Assembly (NCBI GenBank): GCA_030152565.1
Contig: JASLJE010000028.1
Coordinates: forward strand, 1-5,814
Reading direction: 5' to 3'
Source: Peptoniphilaceae bacterium
GTDB lineage: Bacteria > Bacillota > Clostridia > Tissierellales > Peptoniphilaceae
Length of the DNA stretch: 5,814 nt
Each line of letters begins with the position of its first letter. Position 1 is the stretch's first letter. This document shows, piece after piece, positions 1 through 4,726 of this stretch. Below the pieces are notes generated by a model. The model had not been told where the DNA came from. It did no database searches and saw only the letters and a program-made list of their open reading frames with translations. The translations under genes were made by a program, and so were the position numbers.

Positions 1-1
1 A

Positions 2-361
2 TTAGGTGAAATCTGCCACTATAGCTCAGACTTTTTTTGCAGATACCACCAAAATGAAGATGTTTTTAAGTCCTATGCCAAACACTTAAACCACGAGGTA
101 AATCTTTACCTAAGGCTTAAGTATGCCCTTAAGAAGAATAAACTTGTTTTAGACAAGAATATGGATCTTCTAGACAGTGACATAGGCTATTTAATAGAAA
201 AGTTAAGATTTGACTATAGCTATGACAAGGATACCTATTTAAAGGATATAGTCTATGCTATAACAGCCTCTATTAACATATGTAACTCTATAGCCTACTA
301 CGGAGTAAATGCCAATATATTTGATCCAGCAGAGGCAGACTTAAATATAGGGTTGGGATAG
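2..361 (+). CDS. Zinc-dependent phospholipase C-like protein, C-terminal part (5' end outside window)
   Basis: The frame is open from the left edge to a TAG stop, giving the last 119 residues of a longer protein; the internal ATG at 161 is not the real start. Near the left edge it reads HYSSDFFCRYHQN, then HLNHE. The pattern is His6-x3-Asp10-x5-His16, followed 12 residues later by His28-x3-Glu32 (fragment numbering). This is the spacing of the zinc ligands in the bacterial zinc-dependent phospholipase C / S1-P1 nuclease-like fold (His118, Asp122, His128, His142, Glu146 in Bacillus cereus PLC). The N-terminal ligands would lie upstream of the window. The remaining residues (about 50-119) look helical and I recognise no further motif. 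Membership in the family is inferred from the motif; whether it cleaves phospholipids is unknown, since many low-GC Gram-positive members are uncharacterised. Secretion cannot be judged without the N-terminus. The gene is followed by a purine-rich spacer and a terminator. Confidence 0.72.
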   Translation, partial: LGEICHYSSDFFCRYHQNEDVFKSYAKHLNHEVNLYLRLKYALKKNKLVLDKNMDLLDSDIGYLIEKLRFDYSYDKDTYLKDIVYAITASINICNSIAYYGVNANIFDPAEADLNIGLG

Positions 362-398
362 GTTAAAAGATAAGAAGCAGAGCTAGCAAGAAGAGATA

Positions 399-430
399 GA
401 AAAGAAATAAGAAAAGAAATAAGAAAAGAA
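399..430. repeat. Short 12-bp purine tandem repeat (about 2.7 copies)
   Basis: The unit GAAAAGAAATAA occurs at 399-410 and again exactly at 411-422, followed by a partial third copy (GAAAAGAA) at 423-430. It sits in a spacer (362-504) that is almost entirely A and G on the + strand and has no gene. The repeat carries in-frame TAA stops, so it is not coding. It most likely arose by slippage in low-complexity DNA; no function can be read from it. Confidence 0.75.
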
Positions 431-504
431 AAATGAGTAAGTAAAGTAAGAGAAGAAAATAGGTAATTAAGCAAGTAAAATAAAAATAAAATTGATATAA
501 AAGT

Positions 505-540
505 AAAAGATAGAAGATTATTAGTCTTCTATCTTTTTTT
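505..540. terminator. Bidirectional intrinsic terminator between convergent genes
   Basis: A perfect 13-bp inverted repeat pairs AAAAGATAGAAGA (505-517) with TCTTCTATCTTTT (525-537) across a 7-base loop. Forward, the stem runs into a T-run at 534-540, which would end the phospholipase-like gene's transcript. Reverse, the 3' side reads TTTTACTTTT, so it can also end the HAD phosphatase transcript. The right arm doubles as the last codons of the HAD gene (Lys-Ile-Glu-Asp), and that gene's two consecutive TAA stops lie in the loop. Confidence 0.85.
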
Positions 541-1171
541 CATCTATCTCATTAAAATTGTAAATATAGTAGTCTACCAAGTCTTTTATCTTGTCCTTGT
601 GGTCAGCTGTTTTATCATAGACTCCTATGGTCTTGATACCTGCTGAGTGGGCCAGTCTATTGGCGTAAAGAACATCGTCAAAAAAGACAGCGTCCCTTCC
701 TTCAATTTCCAAATCTTCCAGGATGGCCTCAAAATATTCTATAGATTTTTTTGAGTGTCCCAGAGTATCTGGTGTATAGATTTTTTTCACAAACCTGTCT
801 AGACCTGTATGTTTTATGGCTAGAGAGGCATATTCTATATCTGTAGCTGTAGCCACATAGATTTCATAACCTTTTTGATCTAGTTCTTCTAATTTATCAT
901 AGACATTTTCCTTAGCCTTAACCTCGGATCCATAAAAGTCCCTTAAAAAGGAGTTTATGATCTGGCCTATGGTTAAGTCGTCCAGGTCTGTGTCTAGAAA
1001 GGTTCTAATCATTCTTACTCCGTTGGTCAGGGTGGATGAGTTTTCCTCTAGTTGGTAGTTTTTATCCCAAAGTCCTGTCTTCTTTTTTTCTAAAAATCTA
1101 GTTTCAAACTCATACCACATGGGCATAGAGTCTAAAAGGGTACCATCCATATCAAATAGTAATTTTTTCAT
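521..1171 (-). CDS. HAD-superfamily hydrolase, phosphoglycolate phosphatase/beta-phosphoglucomutase-like
   Basis: The 216-residue cytosolic protein has all four HAD motifs. Motif I is DMDGTLLDS, with nucleophile Asp7 and general acid/base Asp9. Motif II is the strand ending YVAT with Thr108. Motif III is Lys141/Lys142 in HSKKS. Motif IV is FFDD, with Asp165 and Asp166 as magnesium ligands. Residues about 15-90 between motifs I and II form a helical C1-type cap, which places it in subfamily I with the phosphoglycolate phosphatases and phosphoglucomutases. Length is normal for that group (about 210-230). These proteins usually remove phosphate from small phosphorylated metabolites; the sequence does not show which one. 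The ATG start is fixed by a strong reverse-strand GAGGAGG (1176-1182), four bases upstream. It stands alone, divergent from the operon to its right and convergent with the gene to its left, and ends with tandem TAA stops inside the terminator loop. Confidence 0.93.
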   Translation of the reverse strand: MKKLLFDMDGTLLDSMPMWYEFETRFLEKKKTGLWDKNYQLEENSSTLTNGVRMIRTFLDTDLDDLTIGQIINSFLRDFYGSEVKAKENVYDKLEELDQKGYEIYVATATDIEYASLAIKHTGLDRFVKKIYTPDTLGHSKKSIEYFEAILEDLEIEGRDAVFFDDVLYANRLAHSAGIKTIGVYDKTADHKDKIKDLVDYYIYNFNEIDEKKIED

Positions 1172-1200
1172 GAAACCTCCTCAAAATATACTTATTTACT

Positions 1201-1229
1201 ATGATATAGTTAAAGTAATTAAATTGCAA
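1201..1229 (-). promoter_or_regulatory. Predicted sigma-A-type promoter of the HAD phosphatase gene
   Basis: On the reverse strand, TTGCAA (1224-1229, 4 of 6 matches to the -35 consensus) is followed after exactly 17 bases by TATCAT (1201-1206, 5 of 6 matches to TATAAT). This leaves a leader of about 20-25 bases containing the GAGGAGG ribosome binding site before the ATG at 1171. It is called from position and consensus only. Confidence 0.6.
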
Positions 1230-1254
1230 AAATTAAATATGGCTTAAATCTTTA

Positions 1255-1263
1255 TGTTATAAT
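1255..1263 (+). promoter_or_regulatory. Predicted extended -10 promoter of the AI-2E/ispDF/mreB operon
   Basis: TGTTATAAT is a perfect TATAAT preceded by the TGn extension, 25 bases before the ATG at 1289. No good -35 box lies 16-18 bases upstream (the sequence there is AAATAT), which is tolerable for an extended -10 promoter. Transcription would begin near 1270, giving a leader of about 20 bases, too short for a riboswitch. The four downstream genes have no other obvious promoter between them. Confidence 0.65.
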
Positions 1264-1288
1264 TAGAGAAAAGAAGAAGGAGTTGTCT

Positions 1289-2446
1289 ATGAGATTATCA
1301 GAAGAAGAAAAAAGAAAAATATATATCACTACATCAATAGTCATACTATCATTAGTTTTTTATTTTTTTATGCTAAATATTTCTTCTCTATGGTCGGCGC
1401 TTGGACGTTTGTTTAAGATGGCCTTGCCGATTATATTGGGCTTTTGTTTGGCATTTATATTAAACATTTTACTAAATGGTATAGAGTATTTGTTAACAGA
1501 TAAATTGAAACTTAAAAAGGGTAAGGCTGTTAGGTTGGTATCAATTATTTTATCCTACCTAATATTTGGGATGATAATAGTTTTCGTAGCTATTTCTGTT
1601 ATTCCACAGTTTGTAGATTCTATAGTTAGCTTGACCAAGCAGATGCCAAGTATTTTAGAGGATCTTATAGTCTTTTTGAAAAAAGATAAAAATCTCTACA
1701 AGCAGGCGATTAAGTTGGAAAACTATATAGCTTCTTTAAATGCTGAGAAGGTAGGTAAGATATTAATGGACTTTTTCTCAGGTAAGGCAGGCTATGCCTT
1801 TAGTGGGACTATAAATGCCTTGCAGATGTTTGTAACTGGATTTTTCAATACATTTTTAATTATTGTATTTTCAGTCTATGCCCTATCTAATAAGGAAAAC
1901 CTATCCAAGCACTCTAAGAGATTTACCTATGCCCTTTTCCCAGAAAAGGTATCAGATAGGATTTTGTATGTTTCTAAGATGCTCTATAAAAACTTTTATA
2001 ACTTCTTTACAGGTCAGTTTATAGAAGCGATCTTACTTGGTGTTTTGGCCTTTATCGGCATGACTATCCTAAGGCTACCTTACGCCTTAATGATATCTGT
2101 CCTGTTGGGCTTTATGAATATAATTCCCTACTTTGGATCTATCTTTGGTTCCATCATCGGAGGAGTAATAATATTTATGACCTCTCCAGTTCAGGCCTTG
2201 ATATTTTTTATATTTATCATAGTCCTACAACAATTTGATGGAAATGTTATGTATCCAAGACTGGTAGGTAAGCAAATAGGGGTTCCATCCATGTGGATAA
2301 TAATGTCTATTACCCTAGGAGGAGCCATGTTAGGTATAGTAGGTATGATTATCTTTGTGCCTCTTTTATCCACAGTCTATATGCTTTTAAAGGAATTTAC
2401 GGAAAATAGATTAAAGAATAAGGAAATAGAAATAGAAAAGAAATAG
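1289..2446 (+). CDS. AI-2E family transporter (PF01594-type membrane protein)
   Basis: This 385-residue integral membrane protein has about seven or eight hydrophobic segments (roughly 11-28, 42-68, 82-105, 178-199, 243-264, 266-292, 295-314 and 335-368). A longer polar stretch at about 106-175 follows the third segment. Family signatures are FFTGQFIEAILLG (239-251), NIIPYFGSIFGSIIG (277-291) and GNVMYPRLVGKQIGVP (318-333). The family is named after the E. coli autoinducer-2 exporter TqsA (YdgG), but members include sodium/proton antiporters and many of unknown substrate, so AI-2 transport should not be assumed. The ATG at 1289 is preferred over the in-frame TTG at 1283. AAGGAG (1277-1282) ends six bases before the ATG but touches the TTG. 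The tail is highly charged (EIEIEKK). It is first in the operon, and its TAG stop overlaps the ribosome binding site and start region of ispD. Confidence 0.93.
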   Translation: MRLSEEEKRKIYITTSIVILSLVFYFFMLNISSLWSALGRLFKMALPIILGFCLAFILNILLNGIEYLLTDKLKLKKGKAVRLVSIILSYLIFGMIIVFVAISVIPQFVDSIVSLTKQMPSILEDLIVFLKKDKNLYKQAIKLENYIASLNAEKVGKILMDFFSGKAGYAFSGTINALQMFVTGFFNTFLIIVFSVYALSNKENLSKHSKRFTYALFPEKVSDRILYVSKMLYKNFYNFFTGQFIEAILLGVLAFIGMTILRLPYALMISVLLGFMNIIPYFGSIFGSIIGGVIIFMTSPVQALIFFIFIIVLQQFDGNVMYPRLVGKQIGVPSMWIIMSITLGGAMLGIVGMIIFVPLLSTVYMLLKEFTENRLKNKEIEIEKK

Positions 2447-2455
2447 GTGTTTAAC

Positions 2456-3151
2456 TTGTATAAGGATAAGTTTGTAACAGCCATCATCACAGCTGCTGGT
2501 TCAGGTAGAAGGATGGGGGCTGATGTAAATAAGGTTTTTTTGAACTTGGGCCAAAGGCCTATAATAGATAGGACCATAGAAAAAATCTATAAGTCCAGCT
2601 ATGTGGACCATATAGTTTTGGTCATAAGAAAAGAAGATGAAAAGAAAATAGAGGATGTTCTTTTATCCTATGATAGAAAGAAATTTAGCCTGGTCTATGG
2701 AGGCCCCACTAGAGAGGATTCAACTTATAGGGGGCTTATGGCTCTACCAGAAGAAACAGACTTGGTAGTAGGTCATGATGGGGCAAGGCCTTTTATAACT
2801 AGTAAAAAGATTGACCAGGCTATAGAGACCTTGAAAGACTATGATGGCTTGGTATTTGGAGTGGCATCCAAGGATACTATAAAGCTTGTAGGACAAGAAG
2901 GAATAGTAGAGAGAACTCTTGATAGGTCCTGTCTTTATAATATCCAGACCCCACAAATATTTAAGAAAGATATCCTTCTTTTTGCCTATGAAGAGGCTAG
3001 AAAAAAAGGGCTTAAGGCTACAGATGATTCAGGGCTAGTAGAGGCCTATGGTGGCCAGATAGTTCTTTTTGAAGGAGACTATTCAAATATAAAGATAACA
3101 ACCATAGAGGATTTAGCCTATGGTGAAATTTTATTAAAGAGGGAATTATGA
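2456..3151 (+). CDS. ispD: 2-C-methyl-D-erythritol 4-phosphate cytidylyltransferase
   Basis: IspD joins CTP to 2-C-methyl-D-erythritol 4-phosphate, giving CDP-ME and pyrophosphate, the third step of the MEP isoprenoid pathway in the cytosol. With the start used here it has 231 residues, the usual length. Visible motifs are the CTP-binding loop AAGSGRRMG (13-21), with Arg19 and Lys26 matching E. coli Arg20 and Lys27, then GGPTREDS (82-89), HDGARPF (107-113), QTPQIF (164-169), TDDSGLVE (189-196) and NIKITTIEDL (211-220), including the conserved Lys213. There is no ATG start. The longest option is GTG at 2447, directly after the upstream stop, with only a poor purine stretch before it. TTG at 2456 has AGGTG (2445-2449) six bases upstream and gives a family-like N-terminus (MYKDKFVTAII), so I prefer it, at moderate confidence. 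Its TGA overlaps the ispF ATG by four bases, which implies translational coupling. Confidence 0.95.
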   Translation: MYKDKFVTAIITAAGSGRRMGADVNKVFLNLGQRPIIDRTIEKIYKSSYVDHIVLVIRKEDEKKIEDVLLSYDRKKFSLVYGGPTREDSTYRGLMALPEETDLVVGHDGARPFITSKKIDQAIETLKDYDGLVFGVASKDTIKLVGQEGIVERTLDRSCLYNIQTPQIFKKDILLFAYEEARKKGLKATDDSGLVEAYGGQIVLFEGDYSNIKITTIEDLAYGEILLKREL

Positions 3152-3621
3152 GAATTGGTATAGGAGTAGATGTTCACAAGTTGGTAGAGGGAAGGGACCT
3201 GGTCCTGGGAGGTCTTAAATTAGACTTTGACAAGGGACTTTTAGGTCACTCAGATGCAGATGTATTGGTTCATGCTATTATGGACTCAATTTTGGGGGCC
3301 TTAAGCCTGGGAGATATAGGAAAGTTATTTCCAGATACAGATCCCCTCTATAAGGATATTTCATCCATGGTTTTATTGGAAAAAGTATATGAGCTAATGG
3401 ACGAAAAAGGCTATAGGGTGGGAAATATTGACGTGGTAGTCTGTGCCCAAAGGCCTAAGCTTAGGGATCATATAGACCAGATGAGGCTAAATATTAGTAA
3501 GACTCTAAGAACTGATATGGAAAATATTTCTATCAAGGCTACTACTACAGAAGAATTAGGTTATGTTGGAAGAGAAGAAGGAATGGAAGCTAGAAGCGTT
3601 TGTCTTTTAATTTCTAAATAA
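3148..3621 (+). CDS. ispF: 2-C-methyl-D-erythritol 2,4-cyclodiphosphate synthase
   Basis: IspF cyclises CDP-ME 2-phosphate to ME-cPP with release of CMP, the fifth MEP-pathway step; the family works as a trimer with a zinc at each active site. The 157-residue protein is full length. Predicted zinc ligands Asp8 and His10 lie in GVDVHKL and His42 in the HAIMDS stretch. GHSDAD (33-38), DIGKLFPDTD (56-65), AQRPKL (100-105) and the C-terminal signature KATTTEELGYVGREEG (130-145, with Thr132-134 and Glu135) are all intact. The ATG overlaps the ispD stop (ATGA), with AGAGGG (3138-3143) four bases upstream inside ispD. IspE, which acts between IspD and IspF, is not in the window. Adjacent ispD-ispF is common in bacteria and sometimes fused; here they are separate proteins. 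Confidence 0.97.
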   Translation: MRIGIGVDVHKLVEGRDLVLGGLKLDFDKGLLGHSDADVLVHAIMDSILGALSLGDIGKLFPDTDPLYKDISSMVLLEKVYELMDEKGYRVGNIDVVVCAQRPKLRDHIDQMRLNISKTLRTDMENISIKATTTEELGYVGREEGMEARSVCLLISK

Positions 3622-3635
3622 AGAGGATGATGTCA

Positions 3636-4682
3636 ATGAATTTTAGAAGAAAGATTGCAATAGATTTGGGAACGACCAATGTTTTAGTTTATTCAAGAAA
3701 CAAGGGGGTTATGTTAAAGGAACCTTCTATAGTTGCCATAGACAGGTTTACAGATAAGATTGTGGCTGTAGGAGATGATGCTAAGAAAATGCTGGGCAGG
3801 ACCCCAGGTAATATAGTGCCTGTCAGGGCTATGAAGGACGGGGTTATAGTAGACTATGCCTCTACTGAAAGGATGCTTAAGTACTTTATGAAAAAGTCTC
3901 TAGGCAGGGCTCTTATTAAACCAGATGTGGTTATCTGTGTACCTAGTGGGGCTACCCAGGTACAAAAAAGAGCAGTTATCCAGGCAGCTACTAAGGCTGG
4001 AGCAAATGATGTGTTTCTAATTGAAGAACCACTGGCTGCAGCAATAGGAGCTGGTATAGATATAGCAGATCCTGGCGGAAATATGATTATAGATATAGGT
4101 GGAGGAACTACTGATGTGGCTGTTATTTCCCTAGGGGGAATTGTAGTATCAGAGTCTGTTAAGGTGGCAGGAGATAGTTGTGACCAGGCCATAGCCTCCT
4201 ATATTAGAGAAAAGTATGATGTGGTTATAGGTGAGTCAACAGCAGAGGAAATAAAGATCAGTTTAAATGATGCAGAAAACAGTCAAATGGTTTCTGTTAG
4301 GGGAAGGGACTTATCCAATGGACTTCCAGCTGAAGTTTTAGTTACCCCTCTAGATATAGAAAGAGCCTTGGAAGCACCTATAAATAAGATAATAGGAACT
4401 ATTAAAAGGGTTTTATCCAATACCCCTCCAGAATTGGCAGCAGACCTTTATGCCAGTGGAGCTATCCTTACAGGCGGAGGTTCTCTTATCAAGGGCTTGG
4501 ATAAGAAAATAAAAGAAGAAATAGGAATTGATGTTATAGTGTCTGAAAACCCTATATCAGCAGTGGTAAGGGGAACAGGAAAAAGTTTGAATTGGATAGA
4601 GAGATTGGATTCAATTGAAAATAACCAATACGATATTGTCAGAAGGCAGATTGCCAGAAGAGAAGAACTTAGGAGAAGATAG
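3636..4682 (+). CDS. MreB/Mbl-type rod-shape-determining actin homologue
   Basis: MreB-family proteins polymerise with ATP at the inner face of the membrane and guide the cell-wall elongation machinery. The 348-residue protein carries the actin-fold nucleotide motifs: phosphate-1 IDLGTTN (9-15), the catalytic-region IEEPLAAAIGAG (129-140), phosphate-2 IDIGGGTTD (152-160), and adenosine loop LTGGGSLIKGL (278-288). The family stretches GRTPGNI (54-60), KDGVI (67-71) and RGRDLSNGLP (222-231) are also present. Whether it is MreB, Mbl or another paralogue cannot be settled here, so no symbol is given. The loop between EEIKI and RGRDL is about three residues shorter than in B. subtilis Mbl and lacks the usual Gly-containing turn. 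The tail is arginine-rich (RRQIARREELRRR). ATGs at 3627, 3630 and 3636 are all in frame. GAGG (3623-3626) touches the first, is three bases from the second and nine from the third, and the third gives the family-like N-terminus MNFRRKIAID. It is last in the operon. Confidence 0.93.
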   Translation: MNFRRKIAIDLGTTNVLVYSRNKGVMLKEPSIVAIDRFTDKIVAVGDDAKKMLGRTPGNIVPVRAMKDGVIVDYASTERMLKYFMKKSLGRALIKPDVVICVPSGATQVQKRAVIQAATKAGANDVFLIEEPLAAAIGAGIDIADPGGNMIIDIGGGTTDVAVISLGGIVVSESVKVAGDSCDQAIASYIREKYDVVIGESTAEEIKISLNDAENSQMVSVRGRDLSNGLPAEVLVTPLDIERALEAPINKIIGTIKRVLSNTPPELAADLYASGAILTGGGSLIKGLDKKIKEEIGIDVIVSENPISAVVRGTGKSLNWIERLDSIENNQYDIVRRQIARREELRRR

Positions 4683-4710
4683 CTATAAACATTTGTTTAT
4701 AGCTTTTTTT
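4681..4710 (+). terminator. Intrinsic terminator at the end of the operon
   Basis: AGCTATAAAC (4681-4690) pairs perfectly with GTTTATAGCT (4695-4704) around a four-base loop (ATTT), followed by a T-run through 4710. The stem overlaps the TAG stop of the MreB-type gene. On the reverse strand no comparable T-run follows, so it acts on forward transcripts. Only 16 bases separate it from the next start codon. Confidence 0.9.
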
Positions 4711-4726
4711 GTCAAAAGGAGGACTT

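Noticed and set aside
399..430. Purine repeats considered as a CRISPR or regulatory repeat array
   Set aside because: The units are 12 bases, directly adjacent without spacers, low in complexity and fewer than three copies.
1283..1288. Upstream TTG start for the AI-2E family gene, adding two residues
   Set aside because: The GGAG ribosome site directly touches this TTG, while the ATG at 1289 has a normal six-base spacing.
1172..1288. Riboswitch or structured leader between the divergent genes
   Set aside because: The likely leaders are only about 20-25 bases on each side and no stable stem-loop is visible.
2191..2577. Two reverse-strand open frames (2191-2373 and 2377-2577)
   Set aside because: They lie opposite the well-supported AI-2E and ispD genes, resemble no family I know and have no clear ribosome binding site.
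2744..2956. Reverse-strand open frame of 70 codons inside ispD
   Set aside because: It is opposite conserved ispD motifs and shows no recognisable domain; it is a by-product of the real coding frame.
3854..4192. Reverse-strand open frame of 112 codons inside the MreB-type gene
   Set aside because: Its Ser/Pro/Ile/Ala-rich translation is the antisense of the conserved actin-fold motifs, with no family resemblance.
4587..4634. Possible promoters for the C-S lyase within the end of the MreB-type gene (TTGAAT-17-TTCAAT; TTGGAT-18-TACGAT)
   Set aside because: The -10 boxes match only 4 of 6 consensus bases and such sequences are expected by chance in A+T-rich coding DNA; too weak to annotate.
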